Shown piece by piece: positions 55,240-64,000 of a DNA stretch of 64,000 nucleotides (its first letter is position 1; every line of letters begins with the position of its first letter). The notes beneath the pieces were generated by a model. It was not told the origin of the DNA and searched no databases. It worked only from the letters and a program-made list of their open reading frames with translations. The stretch lies in contig JAKFAO010000001.1 in the NCBI GenBank assembly GCA_021527695.1, positions 1,488,001-1,552,000 on the forward strand, given 5' to 3'. Origin of the DNA: Naematelia aurantialba (taxonomy: Eukaryota > Basidiomycota > Tremellomycetes > Tremellales > Naemateliaceae). The translations under genes were made by a program, and so were the position numbers.

Positions 55240-56908
55240 ATGAACCGTCAAACACGTCAGTCTTGCCCATGGGGGTCCGTCGCGTGGTACTGATGAGAAT
55301 GAAAGCTACAGGGCGTCAGGCGCAAGCGCTGCCAGCGGGATACCGACCTGCACAACCTCAGCCTTCGGCACCCGGACAGCCGAGCCAGAACGCCATGTAC
55401 TATGCAACGGCGGGGCAGCAGGCGACGCAGCAGCAGCAACAGCAGCCTGGGCAGAGCCAAAGTCAAAATCAGGCAAGAGGCATGAGCTTTCCGCCGGTCG
55501 GCGGGGCAGGAAGAGGAGGACCGCCAGGGTTTGGCAGAGGAGCGGGTGAGGTGTTGCATCGGAGGACTGAAAGGGGCGTGCGTTGATGCGTTTTTGCGAC
55601 CCTGCAGACTCCAGCGACTTTCCGGCCCTTGGTTCCCATAACCTGTCGTCGACCTATGCTTCACAAGCTCAGCCCGCTCAAGGATCAAGCCAACCACCAC
55701 ATATAGCACAGCAGCTGTTATTTTCCCAAGGCATGACACAGGGATTAGCACCACCACCTCCCCCTCCTCCACCGGGACTTGGCGTACCCGCCGCCACGGC
55801 ATCATCTCAAGTGAATGGTACTGGGGAAAATTTGCGTGGAGAGGACTTTCCCGCATTAGGCACTGGGCCAGATGGCAAGGACAGGGTGCGTCGCGAGAGC
55901 AAGTCGTAAACTGGCGAGGTGTCTCTGACGAATACCTACAGATGGCGGCGTACCTGCGCAATCCTAATCAACAGCCACCTCCATCTCCGCCAGTGACACT
56001 GCCGAATGGTGCGGGGGGTTCTCATTCCAATTCAGCAACGCCAAGTACAAATCCACCCCATCCAGCATCAGGCGCGCCGCCGTCTACAGCCGATAGCTCA
56101 TGGGGTCGGCACAGCCCAAGACAGCAGGAACCCATTGTCCGGCCTGTACAGCAGATCATGTCGAGCCCCGCAGATCGGTGGGGATTGAAAGGGCTGCTGT
56201 ACGAGATACAGATGAGCCTGGGGAAGCCGGATCAGCAGCGGTGGTTATTTGGCGACGACCTTGCAGAGATGGGAATGGATCTCAGCACCGACGAGTGGGT
56301 GATAAATGAAGAACCTGGCTGACGGTAGACCCATATACCACAATCTCGTGACGCCCTGGGTGGAACCGTCACAACTGGCACACCAACCATCAGCAGACGA
56401 ACCATTCCACATCCCTCAGTGCTATTACGTGCACGCACAGCCTATCGCAAGCAAGATTCAAAACCTCGTTGACGAGACGCTCTTCTACATGTTCTACACG
56501 GGAATACAAGACGTCTCGCAGCTCGAGGCGGCAGAAGAGCTGTAAGCTTTTCTGTTCAACTGGGGAATTTCTCGCTCATCAGGCAGGTATAATCGAAATT
56601 GGCGCTACCACACCGAGTTGCAGGTATGGCTGACGTCGCCAAACATTCCATCCGCCGAGAACGACCCATCAACCCAATGGCTCACTCCACCTATCCTCGT
56701 CTTCGACCCATCGACATTCTCGCGCCGGCAGACCCCAGACGACTTTGTGGTGGAGATGGGTGTGTTGGAGAAGACACGGAGTGCCGCTGCGATCATTGCG
56801 GAGGAAGAAGCGCGGAAAGGAGGCTCAGGGGAAGAAGCCAACGGAGTACCGGGCAGACAAACTTTGGCCGGCTCGTTTGCGCAAGGTCAAGGTATTGCTG
56901 CGCGGTGA
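55240..56908 (+). CDS. NOT2: Not2/CNOT2, CCR4-NOT complex subunit
   Basis: Not2 is a structural subunit of CCR4-NOT, which deadenylates mRNA and regulates transcription. The proposed start is ATG 55240 (MNRQT), spliced into RRQAQALPAGYRPAQPQPSA. A Gln/Pro-rich region follows (QNAMYYATAGQQATQQQQQQ). Two FPALG motifs stand out: SSDFPALGSHN and GEDFPALGTGPDGKDR. The C-terminal NOT2/3/5 domain has ADRWGLKGLLYEIQMSLGKP, LFGDDLAEMGMDLSTDE, PIYHNLVTPWVEPSQL, FHIPQCYYVHAQPIASKIQN, LVDETLFYMFYTGIQDVSQL and YNRNWRYHTELQVWLTSP. The intron at 56295-56328 is only 34 nt but is needed, because the unspliced frame stops at once. The stop is 56906-56908. The N-terminal start is less certain than the rest. Confidence 0.9.
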
Positions 56909-57759
56909 GCTTGTGGCATGTGGCATGTGGCGCGTGGATTGAGCAGGATGCGAGCGGGATGCGAGCATGCTGTACATTTACAGTCTGAGTCGACGAATTT
57001 GGGCTCTCCGCCTAGAGCAGCAAGTCTAGGTTCCAGGCCGCAGATGGTGGCATCGAGCAGAGCGTTCAGTGCTCCTTTCACTGCGGGACCGGCAAATCTT
57101 ATATTGAGCCTCGGATATGACGTACCGGCAGTGACGTCTGACAAAGGGGGCGTGTTGAGCCTTGAAGGCGGTATGCTAACCGCTGCTGACGTCTACAAAG
57201 GGGGCCATGCTGATCCTCGGCTGCGATGGACTGATGTCGGACGAAGGGCGGGGCTGAGCCTCGACTTGGATGTACTGACCACTGACGTCGGACAAAGGGG
57301 TAGTCTGTGGCTGGAATACGATGTACCCGCCAGTGAAGTTTGACAAAGGGGGCCGGCGGCGAGGAGCGAGGTGAAAGGAGCTTTTGTGAGAATGTGCGAG
57401 GTGGAACGGAGTCGAGGGGTCTGAACTGAAAGGTTGTGTACAGGAGAAGGCGTTGCATCGTCTATGAAAGCAGCCGCAGCCAGCGGAGGCAAGGGTAGAA
57501 AAGAGACTGCTGAGCTGTGTTTTAACATGAAGTCTTCTCTTCCGCTACTGCAATCTGCCGTCTCCCGTCAACCTTACTCGAAGCTGAAATCAGGTGGTGC
57601 GGCAACGCGGAATCCATCGACCTAGATCTTTGGTGTCGACACTGAGTTCGATTCGACCCCAATACCGAGACTGATAGTCGTGTTGGTACGGGTACTGGTA
57701 CTGACCCGATTCGATCCTTCCGACTCGACTGTTCGGTACAGCACGGCATCACGAGCAAG
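56909..57759. other. Intergenic between NOT2 and the four-TM gene
   Basis: About 850 bases with no gene. It is dominated by the roughly 50-bp tandem repeat listed separately. Confidence 0.6.
57105..57360 (+). repeat. Degenerate tandem repeat of about 50 bp, four to five copies
   Basis: Each unit has the core GACGTCGGACAAAGGGGGC followed by a TGAGCCTCGACTTGGATGTA-like segment. Later copies diverge (GACGTCTACAAAGGGGGCC, GAAGTTTGACAAAGGGGGCC). The unit is not shared with other repeats of the window. Confidence 0.8.
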
Positions 57760-57979
57760 ATGACTGTGGGGTGGAAGAAATACACGCACCACGCGCTCTT
57801 GTCGCAGACGATCGTGTCGCTAGGGCTGAGCGGGCTCTCGCTCCTCCTGCTCGTACTTGTGCTCCTCTCGGTTCCGGGGCCGATAAAGGGTTTGTACTGG
57901 TTTAGCGTCCCCGCCGAGTCGAGCGGCAAGGGCGCGTTGACGGCTGGTGTGCTGGGGTGGTGTGGTGAGTACCGCACTT

Positions 57980-58012
<33 letters not shown>

Positions 58013-59610
58013 TTCGCACTCTCACCTCAACTCTCGGCCGTCCGGTCCTTTGTCCTCGCCTGCTGTCTCTCACATCATCCTCGTCTCCATCTCGATCTGT
58101 TGCAGAGTTGTTTTGCTCCTGTCATGTCGTCAACCGCCTTCTGCTTCTAACCATCGCTGTGCGCGATCCCCTCCCTCTGTCTTGAACAGTCGTCCAGGTC
58201 AGTCGATGGTCCGCGCTGACTCGCTTCAGACACCGATACGTCCAACTGCACCTATGCGCCACTGTCGTGAGTGATTTCTCCAGCTCCTGGTTAAACTCTA
58301 TCCCGCTCGATATTTCGAGTGCGGCGCTGAGCATAGACGAGCAGGGACAATCCGTACTTGTCGACACTGATCAATACTGGCGAAGCGCTCACCGTGCGCA
58401 TCATGCTCCCGCTCGGTAAGTCCCTTCAAGTCCTTACGTGAACCACATAATTCTGGCCACATAGCAATGGCCAGCCTTCCCGTCTTGCGGCACTGGTCGT
58501 GGCACGCTGGGTGGCGGGCGACGTGACGACGCAGCTGACGACGCAGCATGCTACTGGGCCATCGTGGTCATCTGCTTCTGGGTACTCCTGACTGTCACCG
58601 CGCCGATCGGCTACGCGATCCACGACCTCGACTCGATCACGCGCCACTTGTATTTCGCCATTTGCGAAGCGTGTGTCCTGTGCGTCACGTTGTTTGGCAA
58701 CGTGCTCTGCTGGCTCGCGTTTGGCCTCGGACGGCAGGCGTACCTCAGTGCCAAGCTGGGCGGGCGGGCCGTCCACAGCGGACGCGCCATGGAGACGTGA
58801 GTCGTCCTGCCTTACTCCTACGCTTGCTCTACCCCCTATCCCTACTCTCCCTTCCACACCAGTCCCTTCATCTGCCCATCCGACCCATATTCTATCCCTA
58901 CACCGCACCGCCACTACCCCTTGCCTTGCTGGTTGGACCACAAATGGGCCGTCGCTAAATGGGGCAGTACGGCCGTCGCGGCGCTCATGTCGCTCTTTGC
59001 GCTGTTCGCAGCCGTGTGGGGTCTGCATTTGCGCCTCGCCAGGGCCCAGGCGCAGTGGAAAGACGAGGCAGTCATGGTCCGCCGCCGATCTATGGCCATG
59101 CTCGGTCTCCAGCGGAATGGCGGCACTCTGTCTGTCGACATTGAAGACAGCCTCCATGCCAACTCCAACTACGCCACAAACGGCATCGCCAACGCCAACG
59201 CCAATGCCGACGGAATCGTCAAAGCCAGCGGTATCGGCCATGGTGCGCTGAGTGACGAGGTGCAAAAGCGCCAGTCGGTGTATGACGACAAGTACGAACG
59301 CTCGGATCGCCGGTCGAGGCTGGGCATGCAGAGCGAGAAGAACGACTCGACGCGCTGGTCCGACGCGCCGTCGTATTCCGCTCGGCGCTCGAGCACGATC
59401 GACAGACTGAAGGATGCAGACTTTACCGGTTCTAACGCCACCAACAACGCCAACATCAACATCAACGCTAACGCCAACCTCAAAGTCGACGGGGACGGGG
59501 ACGGGGCGCGCACTCTGGACGACGAGGAAGAACGGCTCGATGCGGAACTAGCAACTGCGCGGCGGAATTCAGCGATACACCAGGAGATGATGATCAGGCG
59601 AGCGTCGTGA
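57760..59610 (+). CDS. Four-pass plasma-membrane-type protein, SUR7/PalI-like topology
   Basis: ATG 57760 opens MTVGWKKYTHHALLSQ and TM1 (LSLLLLVLVLLSVPGPIKGL). A short extracellular region GKGALTAGVLGWC and a spliced TDTSNCTYAPLS exon place two Cys outside. TM2 is CYWAIVVICFWVLLTVTAPI, TM3 AICEACVLCVTLFGNVLCWL and TM4 TAVAALMSLFALFAAVWGLH. A long cytosolic tail of about 190 residues is Arg/Ser/Asn-rich, with Asn-Ala repeats (NNANININANANL), ending at 59608-59610. One TM, a Cys-bearing loop, three TMs and a hydrophilic tail resemble SUR7/PalI (claudin-like) proteins of eisosomes and pH signalling. I place it there only by topology. Reading frame between 58190 and 58450 is the weakest part: two alternative splicings give different loop sequences. 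Confidence 0.65.
57975..58035 (+). repeat. CTCTCA hexamer microsatellite in intron 1 of the four-TM gene
   Basis: About eight tandem CACTCT/CTCTCA units start directly after the GTGAGT donor, making an unusually long pyrimidine tract at the 5' end of the intron. Confidence 0.85.
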
Positions 59611-60091
59611 GTCCTCTCTTCTTTCGTTCTCGACCACAGCCCCGCCCGGCCAGGCAGTGTCGGTAATGCTGGTCCATTTCGACTGCCAGCTTGTATGATC
59701 CTCTGGGATTCCCAATAGAGAGCCGAGACGGAGACTGCGAGTAGCGAGTGGCGGGTGGAGAGTGGCGAGTGGCGAGTGGCGAGTGGCGAGTAGGGTGCAG
59801 ATTGCAGAGTGGAGCGTGGTGGCTAATGTCGTATAGGACGTTATCGCCGGGCGACACCCCGTACGCAGCGGGCGAGCGCGCCCAAGTCGCCCTCTGACGC
59901 CTCCGGCAACAGCGCCGTGCTTGTACGTGCAGAACCACACGAGAGGGATGTTACCTCTGTCTCCTGCGCCGTGCAGCTCTGGCGGAGCCAAATGTAATCG
60001 TGTGATTCCGAGTAGTGATCGTAATGCAGTAGTCTCGTTTCCCAGATTGAATGCTATGCATGCGTCTATCAGATAGTAGATACCCGTCCGT
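59611..60091. other. Intergenic between convergent four-TM gene and kynureninase
   Basis: About 480 bases. A GAGTGGC heptamer repeat (six to seven copies, about 59745-59795) lies in the middle. No gene is seen. Confidence 0.6.
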
Positions 60092-61943
60092 CTACCCTTT
60101 CGCCACTATGTCCTGCTGCACCACTGCCGCCTCTAGCTCATCGCCGCGGTGCGTCTGCTGCCACTCGACTTCATCCTGCAGCGCCGCTTCAAGGATCTCT
60201 ACGGCCCGCCCAATCTCCGCAAACGTGTTGTACAGCACCACAGGACTCAGGCGGATCACGCTCGGCTCGCGCTCGTCGCCTACCAATCCGCGCTTCACCA
60301 TGCCCGTGAACACCCTTGGCATGGCGCCTTGACCCGCACCGTCGCTCGCTCTGTGCGGCACGATAAAGAGGGACAGCTGGGTGCCGCGCCACGGCGCAGG
60401 CGGGGTGATGAGCTGGAATCCGACTTGAGATGTTTTCGATGTCTCGGTTGACGAAGGGTAGGGTTTGTGGCCGGACGTTGAGGTAGAGGCGGGGGAAGAG
60501 GATGAGGTTGAGGCTGAGGTTGAGGTTGAGGATGAGGGTGGAGAAGGCATGTAGAACCTGCTAGCTTTCAAGAGGGTCTCGAGTGTGCCGGTGAGGCGTT
60601 TCGACTTGGCCAGCATATTTGGGAAGCCCGCCTTGTCGATGAGCTCCAACGTCGCTAGCAGCGGGATGGAAGACAACACTGGCGTGCACGAGTGCTGGTA
60701 GCCTTTCGCTCCTGGAGTCGGGCGGAACGTCGGCGCCATCTGGAACCGTGTTGCTGAATCATTGCCCCACCACCCTGCCAGCCTGCACGAATCAGCACGC
60801 AGCACAATGGATTGTCGAGAGAGTGAGGTGAGGGTGATAGCTGACCTCCGCCGACCGTCGGCGAGTCCGTCGCGAATAAACATGCCGCCGATCCCGGCTG
60901 GGCCTGAATTGAGATATCTGCACATGTCAGCTGAGCACGATATCAGACGAGTAAGCTGACTTGTAAGTACACCACACGGCAAAGTCGATCTCCCATTCGT
61001 CCAGTTTACACTCGACGTTTCCGATCCCATGGGCCATATCCAGGCCGATGAGCGCTCCGATCTCATGCGCCTTGGCTGCGATTGTAGGGATGTCGAACAA
61101 CTGAGCGGTGTAGTATTGGACCAAGGGCAGCCACACGATGGCAATCTACTGTCAGACATGAACATCGCAGCAACGCACGCTCTCTCGGTTTTCCTCCAAT
61201 ATGGCGATGATATCCTCGGTGCGGAGCGTCTCCTCGCCGGACCGGGGGGTGAGTGGGATGATTGCATCGTCAATCTGGTCCTGACTTAGGACGGCATCGT
61301 GGAGCTGGGGATGCGAGTGTACCGCATACTGATGCATGTAAGCTGAAGCCGTTGATAGATGACGCTGCGTCGAGCCACGTACCCAATCACTGGGGAAGCT
61401 GCCCCGCTCAATGACGATTTTCCAGCGTTGGGGGGTGGGTCGGTAGAAGCTGGTGAAGAGATTGTGCATGTTGCTGGTGAGCGTCGATGTGTGCGCGACC
61501 TCGCTCTCTTTCGCACCAACTAATTTGGCGAGGTGAGGGGTGAGAGGGGCGTCGACGTGTTTCCATGGTCGGTGGTGGGGATGGGAAAAGTGACCTGTCA
61601 CCGAGCTGAGAGGCTGTCAGCAAGGGCTCGGTACAGCGAGCGTTGTGGTGTCTGAATAGTTATACTTGTGTTGTCGGAGTGACCCAGGAGTGGAGTCTAT
61701 TCTGATGGGATGGTGCGGAGACTCAGAGCCTCACCTGGTCGACCAGACGTCCAGCTCCTCGATCATGTGCTGCCTGGCCTTCTTGGACAACAGTCCCAAG
61801 CTGTTTCCGCAAAAGTAGATCGCCTCGCCGTCTACATCACCCCCACAAGCGCGAGCGGCGGGCAGCTCGAACTCCCCTCTTGTCCAGTTGAGCGGATCCT
61901 CGGCATCCCACTGAGCAAGCTGCTCCTTGGTCGGGACGGACAT
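60092..61943 (-). CDS. BNA5: Kynureninase (PLP enzyme of tryptophan catabolism / NAD synthesis)
   Basis: Kynureninase hydrolyses kynurenine and 3-hydroxykynurenine to anthranilates plus alanine. The start at 61943 gives MSVPTKEQLAQWDAEDPLNW, then AIYFCGNSLGLLSKKARQHM and VTGHFSHPHHRPWKHVDAPL. Next come LTSNMHNLFTSFYRPTPQRW, VERGSFPSDW-like IERGSFPSDW and QLFDIPTIAAKAHEIGALIG. LDMAHGIGNVECKLDEWEID and FAVWCTYK-YLNSGPAGIGGM follow; the Lys of CTYKYLN is the expected PLP-binding residue. GWWGNDSATRFQMAPTFRPT and GFQLITPPAPWRGTQLSLFI are also typical. A Ser/Thr-rich insert of about 35 residues (STSTSASTSSSSPASTSTSG) interrupts the C-terminal domain and is unusual for the family. About eight exons; stop 60092-60094. 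Confidence 0.95.
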
Positions 61944-62230
61944 GGTCACCAACAAGGTAGAAAATACTTTCTTAATCCAGAGATAATGGTCTGGTAACTG
62001 ATGCCTCCACCTTCGGTTATCAAACAGCATTCAAAATTGCCACGTCATTCAAGCTGAAACGCCTTATTGTTCGTCGCTGTGCCTGCCGAGTGAACGCTCT
62101 CGATCTTTTTGTCTCGTCGTCCTCTTTTGTGTGGTTGTGAACCCGACAGGAGAGCCATGCAGTATATGAACACTCTACTTCCATCCCTTCTACTCTCACG
62201 AGTCTCTTATTCTGACAATCAACACTCAAG

Positions 62231-63041
62231 ATGCTGCACCATCTTGCACGCCCAGTGGTCCTCGTCGCAGCGTTGATGCTGGCGCCATCCGTCCTTGCGT
62301 CTGCGCAAGCCCAGTTCAAGCTCAACTTCTACCAGGACGAGTCGTGTACGTACTCCGATAACGCTGCTGTCCCGCTTTGTGTCTTGGATTGATGTGGATG
62401 CCACAGCCTGTTGGGCAGACTGTACGAGCAAGGTCGTAAACACGCTCAACTTGCCTGGCCGCGATACAAACGACGTCACGTTCATCACCAAGAACTGCCA
62501 GTGGAGCGTGAGTCGAGTGTCTCGTCACTTGCCCTTCAAACCCTTCTCATCCTAGCCCGGCACCCTTCCCTTCCCAGTCCCATGTCGCTCCGAGTCACTC
62601 TGTGCAGACTCTCGGTGTGCGCTACACATGCGCCAGACAGTATAATTGTAGTCGTTGCTGATCGTGCAGGACTTTCTGGAGTACATGTCGGCGTGCCTCC
62701 CGGTCGAGTGTCAGTCGGCTCCCGACGCCGCCTATGCAGTCGAGTACGGAAAAAACCATTGCCGCAAGGCGGGCGTGGACATCTCGAACTTTACCTTGCC
62801 GCAGAGTTATCTCGAAGAAGCTTCAGAGTACTTTACGTACGTCCGTTACGACACCTGTCACTCTTGCCTCCGCCATCGTCTAGTCAGGACTGAGGGGACC
62901 TCCCGGTAGAGGGGCAAGGCATGAGGACAACGCTGACCATGCGATAGGTCCTCCGAGTACACTTCTGACGGAGCGAGAGAGCGGTCATGGGGTGCGGGAT
63001 GGCTGTCTGTGGTGACCCCGCTGGTGCTCTTCGTCCTCTAA
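62231..63041 (+). CDS. Small secreted six-Cys protein with probable GPI anchor
   Basis: I do not recognise a family. ATG 62231 begins a clear signal peptide (MLHHLARPVVLVAALMLAPS, then VLASAQAQ). The mature part is FKLNFYQDES-CWADCTSKVV, TNDVTFITKNCQWS, DFLEYMSACLPVECQSAPDA and YGKNHCRKAGVDISNFTLP, with six Cys. The last exon, after a GTACGT...ATAG intron, gives SSEYTSDGARERSWGAGWLS and a short hydrophobic end (VVTPLVLFVL), as in GPI-anchored proteins. About 150 residues over four exons; stop 63039-63041. CFEM proteins have eight Cys in a different pattern, so this is not a clear CFEM. A wall or surface role is inference. Confidence 0.8.
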
Positions 63042-63330
63042 GGTTATCATCCTTCGACGTTCCTTCCTCCACGATGTGGTCATCCCTTCGCACCTCGTAT
63101 TACGATCGACATCTCACTTTCTCGTTTCGCTATTGCTCCTCCGCTCGGGCGGTGACCCTACAATACATGCTTTCTACTGGTCTATACATCCGCCTCACTC
63201 CTAGGATTGATCCGCTGCGCTACACTGCTACACTGCTATCGGACTGGTGCACTCCTGCCTCCGTTACCCCAGCTCTGCAATGTCGACTGACCACTGCTCT
63301 AGCGACAGCTACCTAGTCTTACTGACACGC

Positions 63331-64000
63331 CTACTGGATCAAGCAGGCGGGCTCGGGAGGCGGCGCCGGTGGCTTCTCTGCAGGCTTCTTCTTGACGACA
63401 CTGACTGGCAAGAGGAACCCGCCGGGGACCTTGGTGCCCTTCTACAGAGGCATCAGCGCCTTTCTCCTCCTTGCACGGCCTGCTTGTTCCTTGTTCTCGT
63501 CTTTCTCTCGTCTATTTCCTTCCTTCTTTTGCTTCCTTCTTCCTTCTTTCTTGCTTGCGGGCTGACTTGCTACCCTCCTACTTCCTTCCTTCCTTCCTTC
63601 CTTCCTTCCTTCCTTCCTTCCTTCCTTCCCTGATTGCTCTCGTCTTCCTCTCTCGTCTTCCTCTCTCTTAATCATTTTCCTCGTTCCTGACCTCCATTTC
63701 CACAAGAAAGATGATGGTAGGCCGCGCACACATCATCTCCCAACGCCGCACTCACCGGGAAATGCAACCCAAAGTCAATCGTAGCTTGCATGGCAAACGT
63801 ACAACCCTTGGGCAACAGCGTCCCTGCTGGCAGACTGTGACTTCTCAGCATATTCTCCAGACCCCCTCTCAGACCCCCTATCAGACCCCCCTCTCAGACT
63901 CCTTTACGGGGCCACTTTGATCCTGCTGGCCGAGTGCGAGGTACTCACAAGACGCCTTCTGACCTGTTCGCCGGATGTGAGGACGAGAGCACGGAAACGC
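63331..64000 (-). CDS. 3' end of an unknown gene ending in a CaaX-like motif (partial)
   Basis: Three minus-strand exon pieces join in frame. The first is beyond about 63951 (ending RTGQKAS), the second lies at about 63840-63765 (TLLPKGCTFAMQATIDFGLH, then FP), and the last is 63441-63331 (KGTKVPGGFLLPVSVVKKKP, then AEKPPAPPPEPACLIQ). The last exon is exactly 37 codons including the stop. The intron between the last two exons contains a CTTC tetramer array. The final four residues, Cys-Leu-Ile-Gln, fit a CaaX prenylation box with a preceding Pro/Lys-rich stretch. I do not recognise the protein; the rest lies outside the window. Confidence 0.55.
63575..63630 (+). repeat. CTTC tetranucleotide microsatellite in an intron
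   Basis: About twelve uninterrupted CTTC (TTCC) units, purine GGAA on the transcribed-product side, lie within the intron of the last, partial minus-strand gene. Confidence 0.9.

Noticed and set aside
57105..57360. CRISPR-like or transposon-like regular repeat
   Set aside because: The units are directly adjacent, degenerate and without unique spacers, in a eukaryotic genome with no cas genes; it is a minisatellite.
1..64000. Search for transposons, integrated viruses, secondary-metabolite or toxin clusters
   Set aside because: No reverse transcriptase, transposase, capsid, polyketide synthase, NRPS or toxin motifs were recognised; every large coding region fits a host gene or an unknown single gene.

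Overview
The window looks like nuclear chromosomal DNA from a basidiomycete fungus, most likely a tremellomycete yeast of the Cryptococcus/Trichosporon type. I infer this from single-copy eukaryotic genes broken by many short introns (mostly 40-110 nt, GTRNGY donors, CTNAC/CTGAT branch points, YAG acceptors), moderately GC-rich coding sequence, tight alternating-strand packing, and proteins with typical basidiomycete layouts. I recognised no mobile element, CRISPR array, rRNA or tRNA. Gene models were spliced by eye, so ends are firmer than some internal junctions.

Layout, left to right. A LENG1-like CIR_N protein (partial, minus) diverges from NPL4 (plus). Then come an orthodox aquaporin (plus), the Pumilio-repeat nucleolar protein NOP9 (minus), ESCRT-I VPS23/TSG101 (plus), a single-pass membrane protein with a galactose-binding-like ectodomain (minus), a WLM/Wss1-type DNA-protein crosslink protease (plus), protein kinase C PKC1 (plus), a small unknown membrane protein (plus), ATG6/Beclin (minus), a secreted GH3 beta-glucosidase (plus), COG5 (minus), a Ste7/Byr1-type MAP kinase kinase (minus), a 1210-residue Ser-rich protein of unknown function (plus), an Itt1/RNF14-type RBR ubiquitin ligase (minus), the MutL homologue PMS1 (plus), sterol C-4 methyl oxidase ERG25 (minus), the DASH subunit DAD4 (plus), a Cdc3-type septin (minus), SF3B5 (minus), NOT2 (plus), a four-pass SUR7-like membrane protein (plus), kynureninase (minus), a small secreted six-Cys, probably GPI-anchored protein (plus), and the 3' end of an unknown minus-strand gene ending in a CaaX-like tetrapeptide.

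The genes are mostly housekeeping and do not form one pathway: ubiquitin/proteostasis (NPL4, RBR ligase, VPS23), membrane traffic and autophagy (COG5, ATG6), signalling (PKC1, STE7), division (septin, DAD4), genome maintenance (WSS1-like, PMS1), RNA metabolism (NOP9, SF3B5, NOT2, LENG1-like) and metabolism (ERG25, kynureninase, GH3).

The most unusual features are structural. Three genes (NPL4, PKC1, SF3B5) have an intron directly after the ATG. One intron is GC-AG. Several introns and intergenic gaps carry private tandem repeats. One NOT2 intron is only 34 nt. I found no convincing novel multigene system.
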